Assembly: GCF_018403685.1 (NCBI RefSeq)
Contig: NZ_BOVK01000011.1
Span: 62,001 to 126,000 of the forward strand
DNA length: 64,000 nucleotides
Origin: Xylanibacillus composti
GTDB lineage: Bacteria > Bacillota > Bacilli > Paenibacillales > K13
Direction: 5' to 3'
Within the stretch, counting starts at the first letter, position 1. Every line of letters starts with the position of its first letter. Under the pieces are notes generated by a model. It saw nothing but the letters and a program-made list of their open reading frames with translations. It was not told where the DNA came from and did no database searches. The translations under genes and the position numbers were made by a program. This document shows, one piece after another, positions 17,820 through 26,211 of this stretch.

Positions 17820-18365
17820 ATGATGAAAATATTGCTAACTCTCCTGCTCATGATGATGTTCGTTGTTGGGTGCGCGCAAAATCGCGATCATGCAGGGCCC
17901 CCCTCTCCGCAGCAAAACAATCAAGAGATCAAGGTCCGGCAGAGCGTGCCGGAAAAACCGGAGATTAACGACCCCGAACATGTTGCAAACCGTCTGGAGG
18001 AGCTCGCAGAATCGATCCCCCGAGTGGAATCGGCAAACTGCGTTGTATTCGGCAATACGGCAATTGTAGGTATCAATGTTCCAGGGAACATGGATCGTTC
18101 CATGGTCGGCACGATTAAGTATTCCGTCGCCGAAGCGCTTCGCAAAGATCCTCACGGGGCACATGCCATTGTTACAGCAGACATCGACATTGCTTCGCGC
18201 CTGGAGGAAATCGCCGAAGATATCCGCAACGGCCACCCGGTGTCGGGCTTTGCCGATGAGTTGTCGGATATCATCGGACGCATCATGCCTCAGCTGCCCA
18301 AGGATGTCATGCCTCAGCATCACGCCCCGGCACAATCTGAAACACAGCAGCAGCTCGAGCGATAG
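17820..18365 (+). CDS. ylaJ: YhcN/YlaJ family sporulation lipoprotein
   Basis: A 181-aa lipoprotein: signal segment LLTLLLMMMFVV with lipobox VVGC, the Cys near residue 17. The mature part contains the YhcN/YlaJ domain (about 50-145), including RLEELAESIPRVESANCVVFGNTAIVG split around residue 65 and IVTADIDIASRLEEIAEDI near 120. Members of this family are found in spore membranes and affect germination. Several ATG codons cluster at the start; 17820 has AAGGAC seven bases before it. It ends in a terminator shared with convergent ylaL. Confidence 0.85.
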   Translation: MMKILLTLLLMMMFVVGCAQNRDHAGPPSPQQNNQEIKVRQSVPEKPEINDPEHVANRLEELAESIPRVESANCVVFGNTAIVGINVPGNMDRSMVGTIKYSVAEALRKDPHGAHAIVTADIDIASRLEEIAEDIRNGHPVSGFADELSDIIGRIMPQLPKDVMPQHHAPAQSETQQQLER

Positions 18366-18374
18366 CTTGTATAA

Positions 18375-18413
18375 GAAAAAAGCCCAGGCGACAATAGCGG
18401 CCTAGGCTTTTTT
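18375..18413. terminator. Bidirectional terminator between ylaJ and ylaL
   Basis: AAAAAAGCCCAGGC, 10-base loop, GCCTAGGCTTTTTT: nine-bp stem with one mismatch, A-run on the left and T-run on the right, so usable from both sides. It overlaps the last codons of ylaL. Confidence 0.9.
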
Positions 18414-18854
18414 CATTGCGGCAAAAACCTGCTGATCGAGCTTTTCTGCCGCGCGTTTATCATAAGTTTTCTCATATTCCGGTTCTGTCGAAATACGCGC
18501 GCCATAGAACATGCCGTCGCGAACCGCTTCAATGCTTACGTCGAAGCAGGTCAGCTTAAACGGCACCTCATCCAGAGCATCCGTTACAACCGACGCTTTC
18601 CCCTGTACGATATTCACTGTGTTAGCAGCAAAAATCGTCAAGCTAACCGCCGGATTTTTCTTCATATTCTCGATTAGGCGTGAACGCTGATCCAAGGCAA
18701 AGCGTACGGTTTCGGGACTTTTCGCATAAATCCACGAAATGGCGCTGCTTGTCGGCGCTCCCGACTCCGCGTCAATCGTATGCAGCAAAGTCAGCTTTTC
18801 GAGCTGCAGCTGTGCAAATAATGCTTCATTCAGAGTCGTTGCGACATCCGTCAT
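18402..18854 (-). CDS. ylaL: Pyridoxamine 5'-phosphate oxidase-like flavoprotein (YlaL)
   Basis: A 150-aa protein of the split-barrel FMN-binding family: TLLHTIDAESGAPTSSAISWIYA near residue 25 in separate strands, and VRFALDQRSRLIENMKKNPAVSLTIF, typical of PNPOx-like proteins. The family binds FMN, haem or F420; the substrate is unknown. Genuine PdxH residues are not evident. A longer frame reaches 18899, but ATG 18854 has AAAGGAGG ten bases upstream. Context next to ylaJ-ylaK matches B. subtilis. Confidence 0.78.
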   Translation of the reverse strand: MTDVATTLNEALFAQLQLEKLTLLHTIDAESGAPTSSAISWIYAKSPETVRFALDQRSRLIENMKKNPAVSLTIFAANTVNIVQGKASVVTDALDEVPFKLTCFDVSIEAVRDGMFYGARISTEPEYEKTYDKRAAEKLDQQVFAAMKKA

Positions 18855-18946
18855 CCAATCGGTTCCTCCTTTACAGCATGCGCCCACCGGCGCATTCATA
18901 ACAAAGATTTCCTGTCTGATCTCAGTATACCACAGCTCAGCCCTGT

Positions 18947-20014
18947 CTACCAGTCGACGCTTCCCCCGTCAGACTGGTCAGCGGTAGCCGCTTCATCCGC
19001 CTGTGCCGGAGGCGAAGGGTCGAGTTCCTCCTGCAGTCGGCTTATAGCGGCGTTTAACCCTTCTTCGTCCAAATAAATGTATGGGCTTCGCCAAGAGCCT
19101 TCAAGCGGGATATAGTTTATCTTATCGTTGGAAATGCCCGCATATGTCATAATTAAGCTTTTGATCTGCGTTTCCGGGATATCCGTTCGCACATTGTCCG
19201 CAATGGCGTCCAGCACGCCCCCGCCGCGCAAAATTATAGTCGGGGACTTCACTTTCTCAACAACTTTCGAAATCACTTGCTGCTGTCGCTGGTTTCGTTC
19301 GAAATCGCTCGAACCTGCCGTGCCGCAATTCGACTGGCGATAGCGGACAAAGTCGAGCGCTTCCTTGCCATCCAACTGTTGCAAGCCAGCCTTCAGATTG
19401 ATATAAGTTCCGTCTGCGCGATCCCGGTAGCACATATCCTTGTCCACGTCGATCTCCAGACCGCCAAGAGCATCGACCATATCCTCGAAAGTCTTGAAAT
19501 CAACAACTGACGCATAGTCGATGGGAATGGACAGCATCTCGCCAAAAATGGTTTTTACTTCCTGAAATACCGTATCCTTGTTGTCGTTGTAGGCTGCCGC
19601 ATAAAAGTAATTCGCTTTGTGTGGTCTCCAGCCTGTCGGATCCACGTATGTATCCCGCGGGATTGAAACGATCGTGGCTGTTTTTCGATCCGGATTCAAG
19701 GCAAGCACCATGATGACATCCGTATTCAACAACCCCAGCCCCTCGCGCGCATCGATTCCCAGAAGCAAGATCGAAATCGGCTTCTGCGAAGCCAGTTCTT
19801 CCTTCGGCACCTCGACATTCAGACCAACCGAGATGTCTCCGACCACTTCCTCCAATTTCAAGTAGTAATAGCCTGCGGTGATCCCGCCTGCCAGCAGCAA
19901 AGCGAGAAACAGACCCAATATGGCCATGCGAATGGGCGACCTCTTCTTGGGAGGCTTCTTCATTTTTTTCTTGCCCTTGGTGCGGGGCGGCAACGGATTT
20001 TCAAGTTCACTCAT
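18947..20014 (-). CDS. LytR-CpsA-Psr (LCP) family protein
   Basis: LCP proteins attach wall teichoic acids or other glycopolymers to peptidoglycan at the outer face of the membrane. The 355-aa product has a basic cytoplasmic start (PPRTKGKKKMKKPPKKRSP), one transmembrane helix (about residues 30-50), and the LCP domain with ILLLGIDAREGLGLLNTDVIMV near 83, SIPRDTYV near 118, DALGGLEIDVDKDMCYRD near 182 and ALDFVRYRQ near 225, which carries conserved Arg. The C-terminal tail is acidic and low complexity. B. subtilis has no LCP gene at this place, so this is a local addition to the yla block. Confidence 0.88.
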   Translation of the reverse strand: MSELENPLPPRTKGKKKMKKPPKKRSPIRMAILGLFLALLLAGGITAGYYYLKLEEVVGDISVGLNVEVPKEELASQKPISILLLGIDAREGLGLLNTDVIMVLALNPDRKTATIVSIPRDTYVDPTGWRPHKANYFYAAAYNDNKDTVFQEVKTIFGEMLSIPIDYASVVDFKTFEDMVDALGGLEIDVDKDMCYRDRADGTYINLKAGLQQLDGKEALDFVRYRQSNCGTAGSSDFERNQRQQQVISKVVEKVKSPTIILRGGGVLDAIADNVRTDIPETQIKSLIMTYAGISNDKINYIPLEGSWRSPYIYLDEEGLNAAISRLQEELDPSPPAQADEAATADQSDGGSVDW

Positions 20015-20052
20015 CCGGTTTCATCTCCACTTTTCACAATTAGTCCCGTTGT

Positions 20053-20331
20053 TTACTGGTTGTACTTCGGCTCAGCCTGGATATCTGTCAGCAGCTTTTC
20101 GGCCATTTCCCTCGGAAAACGCATAGTCTGCATGCTGCCAGCCTTGTCCCGATAGTTAACCTCTATCGTCTCTTCATCTGCCGCCTTCATATCCAGTTCG
20201 TCCAGCTCGTGATCTTCATGCAAGATTTCCTCGAAAAAAGCAAGCGTTTCGCCTGCTGCCCAGTCATCGGGACGGGCAGCGGCGACAATCTTCATTTGCA
20301 GCCAATTAAACAAGGCATCCTGCAGCTTCAT
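20053..20331 (-). CDS. Conserved hypothetical protein, 92 aa
   Basis: Small acidic soluble protein beginning MKLQDALFNWLQMKIV. No motif recognised. ATG 20331 overlaps the stop of the YlaH-like gene (ATGA), which decides the start and implies translational coupling. It lies between ylaH and the LCP gene on the same strand, probably in the typA operon. Confidence 0.6.
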   Translation of the reverse strand: MKLQDALFNWLQMKIVAAARPDDWAAGETLAFFEEILHEDHELDELDMKAADEETIEVNYRDKAGSMQTMRFPREMAEKLLTDIQAEPKYNQ

Positions 20332-20708
20332 ACGTTTTTGCCCCCGCCTGCTTCCGAGCCTTTCCGCCGTTCCTCTACCCAATATCTTACCCGAACCGTA
20401 AACATGAGCAGAACAGCTACAGTCAAGCTGTACAAAATCGGCAGCCCCGCGTCCACCTGGAAAATCAGCAGCAGGAAGGCACCCGCCAGCATAATGGCGT
20501 AAACGATCAAGTCCTTTAAGATCGGAAGCTTCCTTACGCGGAAAACCTTATTATAAATATAGGACAAAAAAAGAAAAATCAAGATCCACGTGACCCAATT
20601 CGGCAGCGCCAGCCCCAAATAACGCTCCTTGTCCGTCAAAAATGCGCTCCAGTCAAATGCCGGAATTTCCACTTCGTTGGCCGCATTTGTCGGCACACTC
20701 TCCTGCAT
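20328..20708 (-). CDS. ylaH: YlaH-like membrane protein
   Basis: A 126-aa protein with two or three transmembrane helices (about residues 38-55, 65-85, 88-105). Size, hydrophobic pattern and position right after typA match the YlaH-like family of Bacillales, whose function is unknown. It overlaps the next gene by four bases. Confidence 0.7.
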   Translation of the reverse strand: MQESVPTNAANEVEIPAFDWSAFLTDKERYLGLALPNWVTWILIFLFLSYIYNKVFRVRKLPILKDLIVYAIMLAGAFLLLIFQVDAGLPILYSLTVAVLLMFTVRVRYWVEERRKGSEAGGGKNV

Positions 20709-20750
20709 GCTGATCAGTCTCCTTCCCGCAGTGGTATGGCCGTATCCCGC

Positions 20751-22592
20751 CTACACGCCGGACTTCGAAAGCTTCCTTTGCTTTTCCGCTCTTTCCCGTT
20801 CGTTCTTGTTCAGGATTTTTTTGCGGAGGCGAATCGACTTCGGCGTAATCTCGCAATACTCGTCATCGTTCAAATATTCCAGCGCCTGCTCCAGCGACAG
20901 AATGCGAGGCGTCTTCATCTTGACGGTCTCTTCCTTCGTAGCGGAGCGCACGTTGGTCAACTGCTTTTCCTTGCATATATTGACGATAATATCGTTGTCG
21001 CGGTTGTGTTCACCGACGATCATGCCTTCGTATACCTCGGTTCCCGGATGAACAAACAGGATGCCGCGGTCCTCTACACTCATCATGCCATATTGGGTGG
21101 AAGTGCCTGTTTCGCTGGAAACGAGCACGCCCTCATGCCTGCCCCCAACATCTTGACCGAAATACGGCGCATACTTGTCAAAAGCGTGGTTCATGATGCC
21201 ATATCCCCGCGTCATTGTCAGGAAAGCGGTGCGGTATCCGATTAATCCGCGTGCCGGAATCAAAAATTCCAGGCGAACCTGACCATTGCCGTTGTTGATC
21301 ATGTTGACCATCTCGGCTTTGCGTGTTCCCAGGCTTTCCATTACAGCTCCCATGCTCTCTTCCGGAACGTCGATCAACAGACGCTCGACCGGCTCGGAGC
21401 GCACGCCGTCGATCTCCTTGATGATGACCTCGGGCTTGGATACCTGCAGCTCATATCCTTCTCTGCGCATATTCTCAATCAGGATGCCCAAGTGAAGCTC
21501 CCCGCGTCCGGACACAATGAATGCGTCCGGGCTGTCCGTAGGATCGACACGCAAGCTCACGTCAGTCTCAAGCTCCTTATACAGCCTTTCCTGCAGCTTG
21601 CGGGATGTGACCCACTTGCCTTCCCGGCCCGCAAACGGACTGTTGTTGACAGCAAACGTCATCTGCATGGTCGGTTCGTCAATCTTAAGCACTTCCAGCG
21701 CTTCCGGATGCTGAGGATCGGCAATCGTTTCGCCGATGTTGATTTCCTTAATGCCGGCAATCGCAATAATATCTCCAGCGCCGGCTTCTTCCATCTCGAC
21801 ACGCTTCAACCCCTGAAAGCCGAACAGCTTCTCAACGCGCGCCTGCTTCGTCTGGCCGTCACGATTCATGACAGCCACGCTTTGGCCTTGGCGAACCGTT
21901 CCCCGGTTGACCCGGCCGATCGCGATGCGGCCCAGGTATTCATTATAGTCCAGCAGCGTAACCTGGAATTGCAGCGGCTCCTCCGGATTTTCGGTCGGTG
22001 CGGGAATGTGCTCGACGATTTTGTCGAACAGCGGCTCCATCGTCGACTGCAACTCGGACGGACTCAGTCCGCTTATCCCTTGCAGGCCGGATGCATATAC
22101 GACCGGGAACTCAAGTTGATCATCATTCGCTTCCAGCTCAATGAAGAGCTCCAATACCTCATCGATTACTTCCTCCGGACGGGCATTCGGTCGGTCAATC
22201 TTGTTGACGACGACAATCGGCGTCAACTTTTGCTCCAGCGCTTTGCGCAGAACGAACTTCGTCTGCGGCATGCAGCCTTCGAAAGCGTCGACGACGAGCA
22301 AGACGCCGTCCACCATTTTCATAATGCGCTCCACCTCGCCGCCAAAATCGGCGTGACCCGGTGTATCTACGATATTGATCAAGTGATCTTTATAAGAAAT
22401 CGCCGTATTCTTAGCCAGAATCGTAATGCCTCTCTCACGTTCCAGATCATTAGAATCCATTGCCCGTTCCTGAATCGCTTCGTTGTCCCTGAATTGGCCT
22501 GATTGCTGAAGCAGGCGGTCAACCAATGTCGTTTTGCCATGATCGACGTGAGCAATGATGGCGATATTCCTGATTTTTTCCCGATTATGCAT
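20751..22592 (-). CDS. typA: Ribosome-associated GTPase TypA/BipA
   Basis: Translational GTPase that helps 50S subunit assembly and stress adaptation. The 613-aa protein has the G1 loop [10 protein letters not shown] near residue 14, switch I RERGITI near 53, G3 [14 protein letters not shown] near 76, and G4 NKID near 130, then EF-G-like domains III/V and the BipA-specific C-terminal domain with the RGLIGYR motif near 408. It heads the local operon, behind a sigma-A promoter with an unusual hairpin in its leader (separate entries). Confidence 0.95.
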   Translation of the reverse strand: MHNREKIRNIAIIAHVDHGKTTLVDRLLQQSGQFRDNEAIQERAMDSNDLERERGITILAKNTAISYKDHLINIVDTPGHADFGGEVERIMKMVDGVLLVVDAFEGCMPQTKFVLRKALEQKLTPIVVVNKIDRPNARPEEVIDEVLELFIELEANDDQLEFPVVYASGLQGISGLSPSELQSTMEPLFDKIVEHIPAPTENPEEPLQFQVTLLDYNEYLGRIAIGRVNRGTVRQGQSVAVMNRDGQTKQARVEKLFGFQGLKRVEMEEAGAGDIIAIAGIKEINIGETIADPQHPEALEVLKIDEPTMQMTFAVNNSPFAGREGKWVTSRKLQERLYKELETDVSLRVDPTDSPDAFIVSGRGELHLGILIENMRREGYELQVSKPEVIIKEIDGVRSEPVERLLIDVPEESMGAVMESLGTRKAEMVNMINNGNGQVRLEFLIPARGLIGYRTAFLTMTRGYGIMNHAFDKYAPYFGQDVGGRHEGVLVSSETGTSTQYGMMSVEDRGILFVHPGTEVYEGMIVGEHNRDNDIIVNICKEKQLTNVRSATKEETVKMKTPRILSLEQALEYLNDDEYCEITPKSIRLRKKILNKNERERAEKQRKLSKSGV

Positions 22593-22632
22593 GTGTATTT
22601 ATACAATCCTTTCATATGGGCTGCTTGTATCC

Positions 22633-22667
22633 ATAAAAGAAGCGTCGGAACCGATGCGCCGACGCTT
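22633..22667 (-). terminator. Hairpin with T-tract in the typA leader
   Basis: On the minus strand AAGCGTCGG (22659-22667), 10-base loop, CCGACGCTT (22640-22648), then CTTTTATG. It looks like an intrinsic terminator for the upstream membrane-protein gene, yet it lies downstream of the typA promoter, so the typA transcript must pass it. Confidence 0.75.
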
Positions 22668-22682
22668 GACAATTCAAGTTTT

Positions 22683-22711
22683 ATTATAAGGTTCGGATAT
22701 GTAAATTGCAA
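22683..22711 (-). promoter_or_regulatory. Sigma-A promoter of typA
   Basis: On the minus strand TTGCAA (22706-22711), 17-bp spacer, TATAAT (22683-22688). Predicted start near 22675, only about 8 bases before the leader hairpin. Confidence 0.85.
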
Positions 22712-22731
22712 CTGTCCTTTCCTTGGAATCT

Positions 22732-23211
22732 TCAGAACCTCGGCCGCCTGAACATCATGAATGCACCTACCAATATTAGCGCGACCGCTACAAAATAAAT
22801 GCCGGATGTAAACAGGACAGTAAAGGTAAAGAACACCGCAGCAAGCACCCCTAAAATAATCGCTGCGGTCAGCACGCCCTTCGGATGCTCGTTGTCGAAT
22901 AAATAAAATTCGTACAAGCCGATGGCGACTGCCAGAATAAAGCCCGGCCATAACCAAGCCATATGGTGCCAGCCGAAAAAATTACAAATAAAAAACAGGA
23001 TCGAAACGGTGACCAATATTCCCCCGGGAATGAGCACGCCCGACGGCATCATTCTGGAGAAATAGAAAAAATGAAACAACAATCCCGGCACCAGCACAAA
23101 CAGAGGCCATAACATGCCGATCGCAAACGAAAATACGCCGGTTTTGCCCAGCAAGATCACAATGCCAAGCAGGATAATGAGCAAACCTACCGAATATTGA
23201 CGATTTCGCAT
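22732..23211 (-). CDS. Multi-pass membrane protein, LiaI/LiaF-like transmembrane region
   Basis: A 159-aa protein with about five hydrophobic helices and short charged loops; the repeated pattern of a helix followed by W/P-rich turn (LWPLFVLVPGLLF near residue 34; LWPGFILAVAIGLYEF near 86) resembles the DUF5668/LiaI-LiaF transmembrane module found in cell-envelope stress proteins. Function unknown. It begins 16 bp downstream of nothing else on this strand (yjbE ends 75 bp earlier) and is followed by the typA promoter and hairpin. Confidence 0.6.
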   Translation of the reverse strand: MRNRQYSVGLLIILLGIVILLGKTGVFSFAIGMLWPLFVLVPGLLFHFFYFSRMMPSGVLIPGGILVTVSILFFICNFFGWHHMAWLWPGFILAVAIGLYEFYLFDNEHPKGVLTAAIILGVLAAVFFTFTVLFTSGIYFVAVALILVGAFMMFRRPRF

Positions 23212-23285
23212 ATGACATCCTCCTCAACCATCTTCCTTACAGTGTACTGGAAAACAGCGAGAAATGCCATATGCAGGCGAAAAAG

Positions 23286-23942
23286 TTACAAGGCGTTTCG
23301 TCCTTTGTGCCACAATCCGACGCCAATCGCCAGACTGGTGAACAAGAGCGGCACCAGCCACAGGGCCGACGCATGGAACTGCAGCAGCTGCGGCTGCACG
23401 ATCGGGTCCTCTACCATCATTTTTCCTGCCGTGTATCCCAATATCGCCGCGCCAAGCAGAACAAGCACGGGATAGCGGTTCATCCAACGCATAATAAGCG
23501 AGCTCCCCCAGATAATGAGCGGAATGCTCATGGCGATGCCTGCAATGAGCAGAGTCATGTTGCCGTTAGCCAATGCCGCCACTGCCAGCACATTATCCAG
23601 ACTCATGATGAAATCCGCCATAATAATGGTCCAGATCGCGCCGCTCAATGAGCCTGCCTGCCGAACCGTCGAGACGCCGCCATGGTCGGTCAGCAGCTTG
23701 ATTGCGATATAGAGCAGAAGCAGGGATCCTACAGCCCGGATTAACGGAATATCGAGCAGGACAACTGCGCCTGCGGTCAACAACAAGCGGAGCGCTACAG
23801 CACCGCCAGCTCCCCACCATACTGCTTTGGTCCTGTGCTCGGGCGGCAAGTTTTTGCAGGCCATCGCTATGACGACTGCATTATCTCCGCTCAGCACCAT
23901 GTTGATCAGCAGCATCTGAGAAAACAACACTAGCTCCTCCAA
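23286..23942 (-). CDS. TerC family membrane protein (YjbE-like)
   Basis: Integral membrane protein of 218 aa with about seven helices. TerC proteins export or deliver metals, in B. subtilis manganese to secreted enzymes (MeeF/MeeY). The two family acidic signatures are present: MVLSGDNAVVIAMA near residue 15 and DFIMSLDNVLAVAA near 112. The start is TTG, nine bases after AAGGGAGGTGG; a GTG four codons later after GGAGG is an alternative. It is divergent from a second TerC gene at 24291, but I see no riboswitch on this side. Confidence 0.82.
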   Translation of the reverse strand: MEELVLFSQMLLINMVLSGDNAVVIAMACKNLPPEHRTKAVWWGAGGAVALRLLLTAGAVVLLDIPLIRAVGSLLLLYIAIKLLTDHGGVSTVRQAGSLSGAIWTIIMADFIMSLDNVLAVAALANGNMTLLIAGIAMSIPLIIWGSSLIMRWMNRYPVLVLLGAAILGYTAGKMMVEDPIVQPQLLQFHASALWLVPLLFTSLAIGVGLWHKGRNAL

Positions 23943-24053
23943 TGTTTTGGACCACCTCCCTTGTACTGCTATATGTCCAAACCTTGCAGGTTATGAGTGT
24001 TGTCCATAAAGAATAAAGTGGCAGGAGGCGGCAAATCATTCGAGGATGTCCTC

Positions 24054-24083
24054 TTGACGAACGGATGTCCGCGTGCATATAAT
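24054..24083 (+). promoter_or_regulatory. Sigma-A promoter of the riboswitch-controlled terC gene
   Basis: TTGACG (24054-24059), 18-bp spacer, TATAAT (24078-24083), about 30 bases before the riboswitch. Confidence 0.8.
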
Positions 24084-24114
24084 GAGTAAAAATACATAGG
24101 CTGGTAATCTCAAT

Positions 24115-24245
24115 TTCCCAAAGGGGAGTAGCGTCAACAGCAAAGTCGTCATTACGGGTCAGTGACCCCGGCTTTGTTGGCAACATGCTCGTTGTGTTGT
24201 TCGCAAGACCTTTGCCATGATTTTTCCGTGGTGAAGGTCTTTTTT
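24115..24245 (+). ncRNA. yybP-ykoY manganese riboswitch with terminator
   Basis: The leader contains the family core: AAAGGGGAGTAGC at 24119-24132 and the CCGGCTTTGTTGGCAACATG stretch near 24168-24187, enclosing variable helices. The expression platform is an intrinsic terminator: AGACCTT (24206-24212) pairs with AAGGTCT (24234-24240), extended by GCC/GGT pairs, followed by T5. By family knowledge manganese binding prevents terminator formation and turns the gene on. The downstream gene is a TerC family protein, one of the two classic targets of this class. Confidence 0.93.
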
Positions 24246-24290
24246 GATGCGCGGAAAAGGAGCCTAAATCAAAAGTGGAGGAAGAGAAAC

Positions 24291-24983
24291 ATGTGGGATT
24301 TTATTTCTGCGTTGGCTATCATCATCTTTATCGACCTTATCTTGGCCGGCGACAATGCGATCGTCATCGCCATGGCCGCTCGCAAATTGCCAAAGGAAAA
24401 ACAGAGGGTCGTCATCTTGTGGGGAACGTTCGGGGCCATCGCGATTCGCGCTGCCGCTACATTGCTGATGGTAAGCTTGCTGAACTTGCCGTGGCTCATG
24501 CTGGCAGGCGGGCTCCTGTTGGTTTGGATCGCCTACAAGCTGCTTGTCGGGGACGACGAGCATGAAGTGAAGGCGCAGGACAGTATATTCGGCGCTATTC
24601 GAACAATCATTATTGCCGATGCGGCAATGGGGATTGACAACGTGATCGCCGTCGCAGGCGCTGCGGAAGGCGAACATCAATATTTGCTCGTGATCATCGG
24701 GCTGTTGATCAGCATTCCGATCATCATCTGGGGCAGCACCTTGTTCGTCAAGCTGATCAACAAATATTCCTGGATTTTGTATATCGGCGGCGGCGTGCTC
24801 GCTTACACAGCTGCGAAGATGATTACCGGCGAACGCAAGCTGGCCGGAGTATTTGACAATGCCTGGATCAAGTACGGCTTCGACGCCTTGGTTATTCTCG
24901 GCGTGTTAGGCATCGGGTATTTGGTGAAATCCCGCCGGGCCGCCAGAGCGGCGGCCGCCGCAGAATCTACCGCTGCGGAATGA
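24291..24983 (+). CDS. TerC family membrane protein, manganese-responsive (YkoY-like)
   Basis: A 230-aa integral membrane protein with about seven helices and both TerC acidic signatures, LILAGDNAIVIAMAA near residue 17 and DAAMGIDNVIAVAGAA near 112. Family members move manganese across or load it onto exoenzymes. Its leader holds a yybP-ykoY riboswitch, so it is expected to rise with manganese. The ATG follows GTGGAGGAAGAG. The Ala-rich C-terminal tail (RRAARAAAAAES) is unremarkable. The reading frame is open further upstream, but that part is the riboswitch. Confidence 0.9.
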   Translation: MWDFISALAIIIFIDLILAGDNAIVIAMAARKLPKEKQRVVILWGTFGAIAIRAAATLLMVSLLNLPWLMLAGGLLLVWIAYKLLVGDDEHEVKAQDSIFGAIRTIIIADAAMGIDNVIAVAGAAEGEHQYLLVIIGLLISIPIIIWGSTLFVKLINKYSWILYIGGGVLAYTAAKMITGERKLAGVFDNAWIKYGFDALVILGVLGIGYLVKSRRAARAAAAAESTAAE

Positions 24984-25002
24984 GTGCCGACGGTCATCGG
25001 CC

Positions 25003-26211
25003 CTAGAACAAACGCTCCCATTCACCGAGCTTTTGCTCCTGGGGCCGGATGACTTTGGTTTCCACCGCCTCAATGGCTTGGTCGATATAATCATCCAGCC
25101 AATCCATCGACCGCTCCAATTGACGAATGACCTTCATGTTCGGATTGGTGCTGGGCGATTTAGGCAAGAATACCGTACAGCAATCCTCATAGGGAAGAAT
25201 CGAGGTCTCATAGGTGCCGATCTGTTCGGATATGCGGATAATTTCTTCCTTTTCCATCATGATCAGCGGCCTCAGGATGGGCAAAGTCGTCACCTGTTCG
25301 ATCGCATACAAACTGGACAGCGTCTGGCTGGCTACCTGGCCCAAATTCTCTCCCGTCACGATCGCCTTGGCATCGTTCGCATGCGCAAGCTTCTCTGTAA
25401 TGCGAAACATGATACGCCGCATTAGCGTGATGAGCAAATTATCGTTGCTCTCCTGCTTCAGACGAACTTGTATATCGGTAAAAGGCACTAGGTGAAGGGT
25501 TACTTCATCCACATAATCGGCAAGCGTTCGAGCCAAGTCAATGACCTTTTGCTTGGCTCTTTCGCTTGTATAAGGGTAACTGTGAAAATGTACAGCCTCT
25601 ACGCGAAGTCCTCGCTTCATGGCCAGCCAACCGGCTACTGGGCTGTCGATCCCCCCTGACAGCATGAGCATGCCCTTGCCATTTGATCCCGCGGGAAATC
25701 CCTTAAGCCCTTTCTCAATTTGAGAATAGACGAAGACGCCCTCAGGGCGAATTTCTACCCAGAGCTGGACTTCCGGTTCTCGGACATCCACTTTTAGTCC
25801 GGGCATGTTCTTCAGCACATAGCCGCCAACCAGATGGTTCATTTTTTGCGAATCATGCGGATAAGATTTGTCCGCTCTCCTTGCGGTCACCTTGAATGTC
25901 CGCGGTTCCGGATCATACTGCTTCATTACGGCCAGCGCAGCCTCGCGAATGTTCTCCAGCTGCTGGTCGGTGCGCAGCACCGGGCTGAAGGAGTAGATGC
26001 CAAATACCCGCTTCAAAGCCGCTGAGACCCCTTCGTACGCTTCACCATTCAAAGCTATAAGCGCCCGTCCAAATGTATGCTCGATCGCCGATTTCGGAAA
26101 AGCTTCGAGCTTGCGCTTCATATCCTTGACCAGCTGCTGCTCGAATCTGGTTCGATTTCTGCCCTTCAGTGTGACCTCGCCGAACCGGACTAGTATATAT
26201 TGCGGTCTCAT
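25003..26211 (-). CDS. thiI: tRNA 4-thiouridine synthase ThiI
   Basis: ThiI adenylates U8 of tRNA and transfers sulfur to give 4-thiouridine; in many bacteria it also serves thiazole synthesis. The 402-aa protein has an N-terminal ferredoxin-like part and THUMP domain (about residues 60-165) and the PP-loop motif SGGIDSPVAG near 185. It lacks the C-terminal rhodanese domain of the E. coli enzyme, as usual for Bacillales, so it needs a partner cysteine desulfurase. That partner gene lies directly upstream, overlapping by four bases, but is frameshifted in this sequence. Confidence 0.93.
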   Translation of the reverse strand: MRPQYILVRFGEVTLKGRNRTRFEQQLVKDMKRKLEAFPKSAIEHTFGRALIALNGEAYEGVSAALKRVFGIYSFSPVLRTDQQLENIREAALAVMKQYDPEPRTFKVTARRADKSYPHDSQKMNHLVGGYVLKNMPGLKVDVREPEVQLWVEIRPEGVFVYSQIEKGLKGFPAGSNGKGMLMLSGGIDSPVAGWLAMKRGLRVEAVHFHSYPYTSERAKQKVIDLARTLADYVDEVTLHLVPFTDIQVRLKQESNDNLLITLMRRIMFRITEKLAHANDAKAIVTGENLGQVASQTLSSLYAIEQVTTLPILRPLIMMEKEEIIRISEQIGTYETSILPYEDCCTVFLPKSPSTNPNMKVIRQLERSMDWLDDYIDQAIEAVETKVIRPQEQKLGEWERLF

